From NCBI GenBank assembly GCA_963809875.1, contig CAWELC010000010.1, positions 139,078-203,077 of the forward strand: 64,000 nt of DNA, given 5' to 3'. The stretch comes from JAFGAS01 sp963809875. Its GTDB lineage: Bacteria; Desulfobacterota; Zymogenia; Zymogenales; Zymogenaceae. Made by a program: the position numbers and the translations under genes. The stretch's first letter is position 1. Each line of letters opens with the position of its first letter. Shown piece by piece: positions 26,207-34,433 of this stretch. Below the pieces are notes generated by a model. The model had not been told where the DNA came from, did no database searches, and saw only the letters and a list, made by a program, of their open reading frames with translations.

Positions 26207-26938
26207 ATGAAAAAGGTTTTGCTTCTCGTCTCGGTAGCTTTAGTCTTTGCGATGTGTGCGGCTCTGGCTTATGCAGCGACTCCTGAAGAGATATTCAAAC
26301 AAGCGGACGACGCGTATGCGAAGAAGGACGTGGCCACGGTTAAGGCAAGCATGAAAGACCTCGGAGCGCTTGCGGCATCTAACGAAGCAGCCGCGTGGAG
26401 ATTCGGACGAGCCTCATATTTTGTCGCGGTGAGAACAGACGATCCGAAGTCACAGGAGCAGATGTTCAACAAGGCATACGAAACTTTAAGGCCTTACTAT
26501 GACAAGGCCTCCAAGGACATCAATACCAACTACTGGTTTGCCCTGTGCGCCGGAAAATATGGTAAGCTCCATGGCATCCTCAGCAGTCTCTTTCTGGTTA
26601 AACCGATGAAGGCCGCGTGCAACAACGTGATCGCTAAGGATGCGGGCTACGAAGACGGCGGCGCATTAACGATCCTGGGCGCCATTGAGTACGAGGTTCC
26701 CGGGGGAGACCTGAATAAGACGATCGAATACTGCAACAAGGCCCTGAAGTATGATCCCGCCGGGATCGCCGCAAACCTGTACCTCGGGAAGGCCTACTAC
26801 AAGAAGAGTGAATACGCCAAAGCAAAAGAGCGGCTCGAGTATCTGATCGCGAACGGGAAGCCCGAAACGAAAGACGACAGGAAAGACATGACCGAAGCCA
26901 AAGATCTCCTGGCCAAAGTCATCAAGAAGATGGGCTAA
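26207..26938 (+). CDS. Secreted TPR-repeat protein (copy 1)
   Basis: A 243-residue protein with an N-terminal signal peptide (KVLLLVSVALVFAMCAALAYA, cleavage near ALAYA-ATPEE). TPR-like helical repeats follow (EIFKQADDAYAKKD, YFVAVRTDD, KTIEYCNKALKYDP, YLGKAYYKKSEYAKAKERLE). It resembles periplasmic TatT-like TPR proteins. It is paralogous to the gene at 27956, with an identical AAGGAGGAGATATGAAAAAG start region. Between the two copies lies an acyl-CoA synthetase subunit gene. A weak promoter (TTGAAA at 26141, TAAAAA at 26164) is possible. Confidence 0.8.
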   Translation: MKKVLLLVSVALVFAMCAALAYAATPEEIFKQADDAYAKKDVATVKASMKDLGALAASNEAAAWRFGRASYFVAVRTDDPKSQEQMFNKAYETLRPYYDKASKDINTNYWFALCAGKYGKLHGILSSLFLVKPMKAACNNVIAKDAGYEDGGALTILGAIEYEVPGGDLNKTIEYCNKALKYDPAGIAANLYLGKAYYKKSEYAKAKERLEYLIANGKPETKDDRKDMTEAKDLLAKVIKKMG

Positions 26939-26961
26939 AAGCAACGGAAACGACTGATGAA

Positions 26962-26981
26962 GGGAGGGGAATACCCCTCCC
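26962..26981. terminator. G/C-rich hairpin between TPR copy 1 and the acyl-CoA synthetase subunit gene
   Basis: GGGAGGGG (26962-26969) pairs with CCCCTCCC (26974-26981) around an AATA loop. There is no long T run, so it may be an attenuator or mRNA-stabilising stem rather than a full terminator. Confidence 0.5.
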
Positions 26982-27008
26982 GTTCATCTTGAAAGGGGGT
27001 AAGCGAGC

Positions 27009-27704
27009 GTGGAAAAATCCGCCAAAGATATTATCACTGAAGCCGTAAAAAAGGGACAGAAGAACCTGTCCGAACACCAGTCGAAGCTCTTCCTGAAGGC
27101 ATACGGCATCCCGGTCACGCGAGAGGAGATGGCGGCAAGTCCCGACGAGGCCGTAAAGGTCGCCAACGAGATAGGATTTCCCGTCGTGCTCAAAGGAGAA
27201 TCCCCCGAGCTTACTCATAAGACCGAGATGAACGTCATCGAGCTGAACCTCGCCACGGAAGAGGGAGTGCGTAAGGCCTACGACCGGATCATGAGCACCG
27301 GCGTGGTCCCCAAGGGCGGGATCCTGGTCCAGGAGATGATCAAGGGGCAGCGGGAGCTCGTCGTCGGGCTTTCGAGGGATCCGCAGTTTGGTCCCTGCGT
27401 CATGTTCGGTCTCGGCGGCATATATACGGAGATTCTCCGGGACGTGTCGTTTCGCGTCGCACCGCTAACCGAATTTGACGCTATGCAGATGATGGAGGAA
27501 ATTAAGGCCAGGAAGATCCTTGACGAATTCCGCGGAAAGCCCGCGGTTGACAAGTCGGTACTGGCCAAGACGCTGATTGCGGTCGGCCAGATCGGCCTGG
27601 ACTATGACGGCGTCAAAGAGCTGGACATCAACCCCCTCATCATATCGGGAAATCAGCCTGTGGCGGTGGACGCCCTGGTCATATTGGGAAATGGGAAGAA
27701 ATAA
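27009..27704 (+). CDS. Acetate/acyl-CoA synthetase (ADP-forming) beta subunit, ATP-grasp
   Basis: A 231-residue ATP-grasp protein of the AcdB type, the usual length for a separate beta subunit. Family motifs: LKAYGIPVTREEMAASPDEA, FPVVLKGESPELTHKTE (with the conserved His), VQEMIKGQRELVVGL, FGLGGIYTEILRDVSF and LDINPLI. GTG start with AAAGGGGG upstream. The enzyme makes ATP from acyl-CoA, a substrate-level phosphorylation step in fermenting anaerobes. The alpha subunit is not encoded nearby. Confidence 0.9.
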   Translation: MEKSAKDIITEAVKKGQKNLSEHQSKLFLKAYGIPVTREEMAASPDEAVKVANEIGFPVVLKGESPELTHKTEMNVIELNLATEEGVRKAYDRIMSTGVVPKGGILVQEMIKGQRELVVGLSRDPQFGPCVMFGLGGIYTEILRDVSFRVAPLTEFDAMQMMEEIKARKILDEFRGKPAVDKSVLAKTLIAVGQIGLDYDGVKELDINPLIISGNQPVAVDALVILGNGKK

Positions 27705-27767
27705 CATGACCACGCTGTTTCTCCTCGTCAGCTTGTAGGTAAATCTCAAACATTAGAGAACGAGAAG

Positions 27768-27794
27768 ACCGGTTCAAAGTGAGCCGGTTTTTTT
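27768..27794 (+). terminator. Rho-independent terminator after the ATP-grasp gene
   Basis: A 9-bp stem (27768-27776 with 27780-27788, one wobble) and a run of seven T. It separates the ATP-grasp gene from TPR copy 2. Confidence 0.85.
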
Positions 27795-27890
27795 GTTATT
27801 TGACGCTTTATACCCCTCGTACCGCGATGAGCTCCACTGTGCGGAGATAGGAACCACTTGAAGAGGGTGGACGGTTGGCAGACTATTATC

Positions 27891-27919
27891 TTGAAATATA
27901 TAAGTGGAAATGGTATACA
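27891..27919 (+). promoter_or_regulatory. Promoter of TPR copy 2
   Basis: TTGAAA (27891-27896) and TATACA (27914-27919), 17-base spacer, about 37 bases before the ATG at 27956. Confidence 0.6.
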
Positions 27920-27955
27920 TATAGCAGAGAATTTTTTACTCTCTAAGGAGGAGAT

Positions 27956-28705
27956 ATGAAAAAGGTCTTGTTTGTTTTTGTGTCGGTAATGGTGATGTTT
28001 GCGTTTGCCCTTTCGGTATCAGCCGCGACCACCGAAGAGGTTTTCAAGCAGGCAGATGACGCGTATGCAAAGAAAGACGCGACCGCGATAAAGGAGAGCA
28101 TGAAGGCTCTGGAAGGTCTCACCGCGGCCAATGAAGGGGCGGCATGGAGATATGCGCGCGCTTCCTATCAGATCGGGGTGAACGTGGCAGACGAGAAGAC
28201 CCAGGATTCGATCTTCAAGGCGGGGTATAAGGCGGTGGAGCCGTACTACAAGAAGGGGTCCAAGGACGTCAATACGAACTACTGGTTCGCCATCGCTGCG
28301 GGTAAGTATGCGAACTTCCATAAATTTGATGCCTTCAAGACCGGATTGGCCGACGAAATCAAAAAAGCCGCGGGAAAAGTAATTGCGACAGAGCCCGGTT
28401 ATGAAAACGGGAACGCATACGCGGTGCTCGGAGCGGTCTATTACAAATTGTACGTGACCCCACTTGTCAAAGGCGGCGACCTGGATAAGGCTGTCGAAAA
28501 CCTGAAAAAGGGATTGGGCTATCGCGCGGACAGTATCTTCATCAACCTGACGCTCGGACAGTGCTACTACGAAAAGAAGATGTACAAAGAGGCCAAGCCC
28601 TACCTTGAGACGTCTCTGAAAGGCAAGCCTGGCAACAACGACGACAAGAAATACCTCAAAGAAGCCAAAGAGTATCTCGACAAGGTAAATAACAAGCTTA
28701 AATAG
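27956..28705 (+). CDS. Secreted TPR-repeat protein (copy 2)
   Basis: A 249-residue paralogue of the gene at 26207, with a signal peptide (KVLFVFVSVMVMFAFALSVSA, cleavage before ATTEE) and the same TPR pattern. It contains a small insertion (YYKLYVTPLVKGGD) relative to copy 1, before the third repeat. It has its own promoter and the same strong ribosome site. Function unknown; periplasmic scaffolding is likely for TPR proteins. Confidence 0.8.
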   Translation: MKKVLFVFVSVMVMFAFALSVSAATTEEVFKQADDAYAKKDATAIKESMKALEGLTAANEGAAWRYARASYQIGVNVADEKTQDSIFKAGYKAVEPYYKKGSKDVNTNYWFAIAAGKYANFHKFDAFKTGLADEIKKAAGKVIATEPGYENGNAYAVLGAVYYKLYVTPLVKGGDLDKAVENLKKGLGYRADSIFINLTLGQCYYEKKMYKEAKPYLETSLKGKPGNNDDKKYLKEAKEYLDKVNNKLK

Positions 28706-28713
28706 CAGAAAAA

Positions 28714-28746
28714 GGACGGCGGGGGGAGATGCTCCCCTCGCTGTCC
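28714..28746. terminator. Terminator between convergent TPR copy 2 and tldD
   Basis: A 15-bp stem with two wobble pairs (28714-28728 with 28732-28746) and a 3-base loop. On the minus strand it is followed by a T run (AAAAA at about 28709-28713 on the plus strand), so it is strongest for tldD, but probably serves both directions. Confidence 0.8.
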
Positions 28747-28808
28747 CTTCAATCGGCCGGCCGCGCGGACGCAGCTAAGCCGATAGGGTCGGATGCCCAC
28801 CCCATCGG

Positions 28809-30197
28809 TCAGACCCTGCCGCCGACCGTAATCTGCGGAATTCTCAGCGTCGGCTGGGCGTCCGCCACGGGAACACCCTGGCCATCCTTACCGCAGGTTC
28901 CGATGCCGAAACCGAGGTCATTGCCCACCATGTCGATCTCGCTGAGTATCTCGGGCCCTTTTCCCGTGAGAATCGCGCCGCGCACCGGCCTGCCGATCTT
29001 CCCCCCTTCGATCATGTATCCTTCACTTACCTCAAAGACAAACTGACCGTTAACCGTGTTAACCTGGCCACCGCCCATCCTGCTAACGAGAAGCCCGTTA
29101 CTAACCGAAGAAATGATCGCATCGGGATCAAGATCGCCCGGTGCAATAATGGTGTTTGTCATGCGCGGTATGGGTTTATGCCGATAGGATTCACGCCTGC
29201 CGTTGCCCGTGCTCTCTTTTCCCTCCCTGAGGGCGCAGAGCTTGTCATACATGAAATTAACGAGGATTCCTTTTTCCACGAGCACAGTACGCTGGGAGAG
29301 AGTGCCCTCGTCGTCGAACACAAACGAACCGCGCCTGCCGGAAAGCGTAGAGTCGTCAAGCACCGTGATCAGCTCGGAAGCCACCTTCATTCCCATCTTG
29401 TCGGAATAGACCGAGAGCTTCTTCCCGGCCAGATCGGCCTCCAGGCCGTGGCCGACAGCCTCGTGGATCATCGTGCCGCCTGCGGAGGATGACAGGACGA
29501 CCGGCAAGCGTCCCGCGGGTGCGGGTACGGCATCCAGCATCAGATCCGCTCGCTGCGCCGCAGCCTGGGCCACGGCCTCCGGGGGGGTTACGTCAAGCAG
29601 CTCAAATCCGACTGTCCCCCCGATCGGCTCGTAACCGGTCTGGATGATTCCGTTTTTTTGGGACACGACCTGTACCGCGAAGATCGTGCCGGTTCTCTCC
29701 TCTGACGTAAGCGCTCCCATGCTGTTGGCAATGATCGTATTCTTGGTCGAGTCCCGATAAATGACTTTGGCCTGACGAACCGTCCCATGGCCGCGGGCGG
29801 TATCATTGGCCCGCATTACGTATTCGATTTTGCGCCCAACGTCAATGGCCGTAGGATCGATCGCGACCTTCAGGGTAAACGAAGGGTTAACGCGGGAAAG
29901 AGTAACATCCCCCAAAGGTGCGGCGCGACCCCCGAAGGAACTGCTCAGCTCCCGGGCCAGCTCGACAAGGTTTGACTCGGCAGGATCGTTGGTATACGCG
30001 TAGGCGGTCTTAAAATTCCTGATGAGCCGCAGACCGATACCGGCGTCGATACCGGATATGACCTTCTCGACCTTGTTGTCCTCACAGACGATAAAGGTGC
30101 TTTCGCTCTTCTCATAATAGATGTCGGCATAGTCGCCGCCGTTTTTCAGGGCCGTATTAAGAACCTTCGCGAAATCGACGTCTCTGATATCAGACAT
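28809..30197 (-). CDS. tldD: TldD-type zinc metalloprotease
   Basis: A 462-residue TldD/PmbA-family protein. The metal motif HEAVGHGLEAD is present, together with typical C-terminal TNTIIAPGDLDPDAIISS and EVSEGYMIEGGKIGRPVRGA. TldD with TldE processes modified peptides and antitoxins. No TldE gene lies next to it here. It starts two bases from the stop of the Nudix gene, so the two are one leftward operon. Confidence 0.93.
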   Translation of the reverse strand: MSDIRDVDFAKVLNTALKNGGDYADIYYEKSESTFIVCEDNKVEKVISGIDAGIGLRLIRNFKTAYAYTNDPAESNLVELARELSSSFGGRAAPLGDVTLSRVNPSFTLKVAIDPTAIDVGRKIEYVMRANDTARGHGTVRQAKVIYRDSTKNTIIANSMGALTSEERTGTIFAVQVVSQKNGIIQTGYEPIGGTVGFELLDVTPPEAVAQAAAQRADLMLDAVPAPAGRLPVVLSSSAGGTMIHEAVGHGLEADLAGKKLSVYSDKMGMKVASELITVLDDSTLSGRRGSFVFDDEGTLSQRTVLVEKGILVNFMYDKLCALREGKESTGNGRRESYRHKPIPRMTNTIIAPGDLDPDAIISSVSNGLLVSRMGGGQVNTVNGQFVFEVSEGYMIEGGKIGRPVRGAILTGKGPEILSEIDMVGNDLGFGIGTCGKDGQGVPVADAQPTLRIPQITVGGRV

Positions 30198-30199
30198 GG

Positions 30200-30598
30200 C
30201 TAGTACCGTTTAGAGAAATAATCAGTGAGAATATCGGAATGGTCAAAGACAAGAGGGGAGGGGAGGGAGCCCTCGGCAAAGACCCCTATAGCCTTCGCGT
30301 CGTCGGAAGCACGCGCGATCCCCCGGGCGCGGGCGATATAGACGGTCGTAATCGTGTGATGACGCGGATCACGTTTTGGATCGGAATAGGTGTGAAACTG
30401 CCTGATGAGCTCGACATCGAGCGACGTCTCTTCCTTTGCCTCCCTAACCGCGGCCTCCTCGAGAGACTCTCCCCAGTCGACAAACCCCCCGGGAATTGCC
30501 CATCCGTGGGGGGGATTTCTGCGTTCGATAAGCACGACACCCCCGGGGATTTCTATAATGATGTCGACGGTGGGATAGGGGTTACGGTGCCGCTCCAT
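30200..30598 (-). CDS. Nudix hydrolase
   Basis: A 132-residue Nudix protein. The Nudix box is GFVDWGESLEEAAVREAKEE followed by TSL, where the usual Gly is Ser. The N-terminal part PTVDIIIEIPGGVVLIERRNPPHGW looks like ADP-ribose or NADH pyrophosphatase relatives. First gene of the operon with tldD. Confidence 0.9.
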   Translation of the reverse strand: MERHRNPYPTVDIIIEIPGGVVLIERRNPPHGWAIPGGFVDWGESLEEAAVREAKEETSLDVELIRQFHTYSDPKRDPRHHTITTVYIARARGIARASDDAKAIGVFAEGSLPSPLVFDHSDILTDYFSKRY

Positions 30599-30677
30599 CT
30601 TTAAATGCTACCATAGCGCGGGTGAACGTGTCAAAGACTTTTATTCCTTGACCGCTCCGCTCCGCCGGTGATATAGT

Positions 30678-31349
30678 ATGCACAGTATGGAAATGGCGCC
30701 ACTAATCGGAATCCTCGTCACGTCGTTTCTCCTGGCCCTCTCGGGTGCCCTCATGCCCGGACCACTGCTGACGGTTACGATCAACGAAAGCCTCACACGC
30801 GGTGCGTGGACGGGCCCCCTGTTGATCGTCGGCCACGCGATGCTCGAGCTGGTGCTTATCATCGTTGTCCTCTGGGGATTGGGGGCGGTTCTAAATGACG
30901 GCAACGTTCTTGCGGTCATAGCTTTTGCCGGCAGCGCCGTACTGCTCTGGATGGGATACTCGATGATTCGGCGAGTGCGCTTCATCACACTCGCGGGAAC
31001 CTCCGTCCAACCCGAGAAGGCGGCCGCCGTGAAGTTTCTCGAGCATCCGATCTTTGCAGGCATCATCGTGAGCCTCTCAAATCCGTACTGGACGGTGTGG
31101 TGGCTCACCATCGGGCTCGCCTATATCTTCATCGCGGCCAAGCTCGGGATAGTGGGCGTTGCCGTCTTCTTTATTGGGCATGTCGTGGCGGATTTCCTCT
31201 GGTACAGCATCGTCTCAACGTCCGTGAGCCTCGGCAAAAGATTCTTCACGGACGGCGTATATCGGGGAGTTGTCGCACTCTGCGGTCTGTTTCTTCTTGG
31301 CTTTTCCATTTACTTCTTCAAGTCGGGCTTTGACTATCTCCTGAAATAG
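30678..31349 (+). CDS. LysE-family transporter
   Basis: A 223-residue membrane protein with about six hydrophobic segments and the LysE-family start (SGALMPGPLLTVTINES). The motif SNPYWTVWWLTIG corresponds to the conserved second half. It probably exports an amino acid or similar small molecule. It is divergent from the Nudix gene and ends 11 bases before the phosphohexomutase gene. Confidence 0.85.
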   Translation: MHSMEMAPLIGILVTSFLLALSGALMPGPLLTVTINESLTRGAWTGPLLIVGHAMLELVLIIVVLWGLGAVLNDGNVLAVIAFAGSAVLLWMGYSMIRRVRFITLAGTSVQPEKAAAVKFLEHPIFAGIIVSLSNPYWTVWWLTIGLAYIFIAAKLGIVGVAVFFIGHVVADFLWYSIVSTSVSLGKRFFTDGVYRGVVALCGLFLLGFSIYFFKSGFDYLLK

Positions 31350-31360
31350 GGACTGCCTCC

Positions 31361-32785
31361 ATGACACAGATAAAGTTCGGTACCTCCGGTTGGCGGGGGA
31401 TCATCGCCGATGATTTTACCTTCCAGAATCTCAGAGCGGTGTCCCAGGCAATAGCTGAACATATCATAAAGACAAAGGAAGGGGCCCCTGGGATTGTCGT
31501 GGGCCACGACTGCCGCTTCATGGGGGACGTATTCGCCCGCGAGGCGGCCTCTGTCCTTGCCGGAAACGGGGTGAGGGTTCTCGTGTCCCACAAGGACGTT
31601 CCCACACCGACCATCAGCTGGGCGGTTATCACGGGCAAGGGCAGCGGAGCCGTCAACATCACGGCCAGCCACAATCCGCCATATTATACCGGCGTAAAAT
31701 ACTCATCCAAGTGGGGCGGTCCGGCCCTTCCGGAGGCCACGGAGTGGATCGCACATCGGGCAAACGAAATCGTCGGAAGCGGATCGATACACTCGCTGGG
31801 CGATGACGAAGCGCGGAGCAAAGGGCTGTGGGAGGATGCCGATCTTGCCGATGATTACCTGGCGGGCCTGGACAAGAAAATTGATTTTTCCGTTATCGCA
31901 GGGGCCGGGAAGAGAGTGGCTTATGATCCTCTCTTTTCAACCGGTCGGGGATACCTCGATCGAATCCTCCGTGAACACGGAGTCCAGATCACAATGATCC
32001 ATGACAAGGAAGACCCTCTTTTCGGCGGGGGGGCACCGGATCCATCGGAGTCACGCCTGACGGAGCTCTCTGAAATCGTGAGAAACGGCGATGATATTGT
32101 CATCGGGCTGGCGACGGACGGGGACGCCGACCGTTTCGGGATCCTGGACGCCGACGGCTCCTTTATCGAGCCGAACTATATAATCGCGCTTCTGCTGGAC
32201 TACCTCATTTCGAAGAAAGGATACCGGGGGGGGGCTGCGCGATCAGTTGCCACGACGCATATGATCGATGCGGTCGCACGCCACCACGGAGTCGAGTGTT
32301 TTGAAACCCCGGTAGGATTCAAGTATATAGGGGAGTATATCGCGGCAGACAAGATAGCGGCCGGTGGAGAAGAAAGCGCAGGCTTTTCGATATTTGGCCA
32401 CGTGCCCGAAAAGGACGGGATCATTGCCTGCCTGCTCACCCTGGAGATGGTCTGCCGGGAGAAGAAAACGATCCGGGAGCTCCTCCAGGGTCTTTATAAA
32501 AAGGTGGGCACGTTTCGAACGCGGCGCGAGAATCTCAGGTTGACCGAAAAGCTCAGCGACGCCTTTGGAGCGAAGGTCGTTTCCTCTCCCCGGGTCTTCG
32601 CGGGAATCCCGGTAAGGGAGACAGTCACTATCGACGGTACGAAATATGTGCTCGAGGACGGTTCATGGCTCCTCTTCAGGAAGTCCGGCACAGAGCCGGT
32701 TGTCAGGATCTACGGAGAGTCGTCCAGTGATGAAAAGCTCGACCGACTTATGAGATCGGGAACTGAATTTATCACCTCGTCGTAA
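31361..32785 (+). CDS. Phosphoglucomutase/phosphomannomutase family protein
   Basis: A 474-residue alpha-D-phosphohexomutase. Catalytic phosphoserine Ser103 in TASHNP, metal loop DGDADR (Asp253, 255, 257), sugar loop GGEESAG and phosphate loop FRKSGTEP are all intact. It interconverts hexose 1- and 6-phosphates. Transaldolase and glucose-6-phosphate isomerase genes lie a few kilobases downstream. Confidence 0.93.
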   Translation: MTQIKFGTSGWRGIIADDFTFQNLRAVSQAIAEHIIKTKEGAPGIVVGHDCRFMGDVFAREAASVLAGNGVRVLVSHKDVPTPTISWAVITGKGSGAVNITASHNPPYYTGVKYSSKWGGPALPEATEWIAHRANEIVGSGSIHSLGDDEARSKGLWEDADLADDYLAGLDKKIDFSVIAGAGKRVAYDPLFSTGRGYLDRILREHGVQITMIHDKEDPLFGGGAPDPSESRLTELSEIVRNGDDIVIGLATDGDADRFGILDADGSFIEPNYIIALLLDYLISKKGYRGGAARSVATTHMIDAVARHHGVECFETPVGFKYIGEYIAADKIAAGGEESAGFSIFGHVPEKDGIIACLLTLEMVCREKKTIRELLQGLYKKVGTFRTRRENLRLTEKLSDAFGAKVVSSPRVFAGIPVRETVTIDGTKYVLEDGSWLLFRKSGTEPVVRIYGESSSDEKLDRLMRSGTEFITSS

Positions 32786-32796
32786 CGGAACAAACC

Positions 32797-33836
32797 ATGA
32801 AAAAAATGATCGTGTTTATTCTGCTTCTTTTGACTACCGCTTCCGTCGTCCCCGCGCAGGAAGAAGAGGCGGTAACGAAGAGTGATTCCCCAAAAATGAG
32901 GGAAGCTTACGAGTATTTCGTGTTGGAGGGGAAGAACCCCACACTGGCCCTTGTCAACGAGGCGAACTTTCTTTCGATAAAAGGGCGGTATGAAGAAGCG
33001 ATCAATAAGTATCGAGAGGCGCTTGCCGCTGCACCCAACGAGACACTTATCCTGGATAACCTCTCGTGGACGCTTATCCTGGCGGGCCGCTATCACGGAG
33101 GCCCTTGAGACACTGAAGAAGTCGATCGCTCTGGATCCGAAGGACCCGTCTACGAACTTCTACCTTGGCGTTGTGTATTGGACGCTTGACGATCCGAAGA
33201 ACGCCCAGGTGTATCTTCGAATAGCGTCTACCCTGGAGCCTAACTATCCCTTATTCTCACTACTATCTGTCAAGGGTCTACCGTAAAGAAGGGGACCTGA
33301 AAGATGCATTATTCGAGGGTGAGCTTGCGGCCTTTATCCTGGACAACGCCAAGGTTTGGAACCCGGATGTGGCCCGAGATCTCGGCGATCTCTACGGCGA
33401 GGCCGGGATGTTTCAGAAGGCGATCCTGCAATATCAGAAGCTGCTCGACGAGAAGGAGTATGCCTTTGATGCGAATTACGGGCTTGGCATTGCCTATGGA
33501 AACTTCGGGGATTTCGATAAAGCTGAGACCCATCTTAAAATGGCGCTGGACCTCAATGAGGATGACCCGATGGTTTACTATGCCCTGGGCAAGCTCTATT
33601 CTCAGCGGGACGACAAGCTGAAAAAGGCACTCGGTTACGCAGAGAAGGCTCTGAAATTCGAGCCGAAAAACGCTCGCTTCCTGTATCTCGTGGGCTGGAT
33701 CTATTATCGCTTGAACGATCCCGAGTCGGCGCTCACCTATATCAGTGACGCGCTGAACGCCGATCCCGAAAACGCTACGTACCGCGAACAGGTCAAGTTG
33801 TTGGAGGCCGAAATAGCCAGAAATAGTGGCAGATAA
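32797..33836 (+). CDS. Secreted TPR-repeat protein, split by two frameshifts
   Basis: A protein of about 345 residues with a signal peptide (KKMIVFILLLLTTASVVPAQ). Multiple TPR units follow (GRYEEAINKYREALAAAPNE, ALETLKKSIALDPKDP, FQKAILQYQKLLDEKE, FDKAETHLKMALDLNEDD, KKALGYAEKALKFEPKN). Two single-base insertions break it: an extra G near 33099 (GRYH then EALETLKK) and an extra T near 33251 (NYPYSHYYLSRVYRKEG in the corrected frame). Conservation on both sides points to sequence error. Function unknown. Confidence 0.75.
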
Positions 33837-33846
33837 CTTTTCGTGC

Positions 33847-33875
33847 TTGACAAGAAAAACGAAAGGTGTTACAAA
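33847..33875 (+). promoter_or_regulatory. Promoter of the tRNA cluster
   Basis: TTGACA (33847-33852), 17-base spacer, TACAAA (33870-33875), about 20 bases upstream of the first tRNA. Confidence 0.65.
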
Positions 33876-33894
33876 TAATAGCTTCATAACATAT

Positions 33895-33969
33895 GCGGGA
33901 ATAGCTCAGCGGTAGAGCATTGCCTTGCCAAGGCAAGGGTCGCGGGTTCAAATCCCGTTTCCCGCTCCA
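33895..33969 (+). tRNA. tRNA-Gly (GCC anticodon)
   Basis: A complete cloverleaf with acceptor stem GCGGGAA/TTCCCGC, anticodon loop TTGCCAA giving anticodon GCC, the T loop TTCAAATC and an encoded CCA end. Confidence 0.97.
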
Positions 33970-33979
33970 TTTTCTCTCG

Positions 33980-34053
33980 GGCGGCATCGCCAAGTGGTAA
34001 GGCGAAGGTCTGCAAAACCTTTATCCCCGGTTCGAATCCGGGTGCCGCCTCCA
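33980..34053 (+). tRNA. tRNA-Cys (GCA anticodon)
   Basis: Acceptor stem GGCGGCA/TGCCGCC, anticodon stem AAGGT/ACCTT with loop CTGCAAA (anticodon GCA), T loop TTCGAATC and an encoded CCA. Confidence 0.97.
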
Positions 34054-34061
34054 TATGTATC

Positions 34062-34148
34062 GCCTGGGTGGCGGAACAGGTAGACGCAAGGGACTTAAAA
34101 TCCCTCGACGGTAACGTCGTGCCGGTTCGATTCCGGCCCCAGGCACCA
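34062..34148 (+). tRNA. tRNA-Leu (TAA anticodon)
   Basis: An 87-base class II tRNA with a long variable arm (TCGACGGTAACGTCGT), acceptor stem GCCTGGG/CCCAGGC, anticodon loop CTTAAAA (anticodon TAA) and an encoded CCA. Confidence 0.97.
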
Positions 34149-34167
34149 CTAGTCGGGAATTACTAGC

Positions 34168-34196
34168 GGGTTGGCATACAAGCCAACCCTCTTTAT
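34168..34196 (+). terminator. Terminator of the tRNA cluster
   Basis: GGGTTGGC (34168-34175) pairs with GCCAACCC (34182-34189), followed by TCTTTATTT. The following 237 bases up to 34433 hold no gene that I can support. Confidence 0.8.
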
Positions 34197-34433
34197 TTGT
34201 GCGAAATGTACACGAAGGTGAACGCAACTGATGTAGGGAAGGGGAGAAACCTTCGGTTTCTGGGCCATCCCGCTAACCCCAAGCGTGTCGGATGTCTTGC
34301 CCGGTTGGCCCTACAGACGCTATTGGTCTCCGTCTGGATAGCGTATACGCTTTTGTATCGGATCTTGGCGTCAATCATCGGAGACGTAACGGCTGGGATA
34401 GATCCAGTTTCCTGATTACGCACGGAGCAGAAA

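Noticed and set aside
34021..34227. Minus-strand short frame across tRNA-Cys and tRNA-Leu
   Set aside because: This is a translation of tRNA sequence, a common false protein (the 'GAGIEPARRYRR' and 'HPDSNRG' type).
34197..34415. A 72-codon frame between the tRNA terminator and the YchF-like gene
   Set aside because: No ribosome site, no family motif, atypical composition; I cannot support it as a gene.
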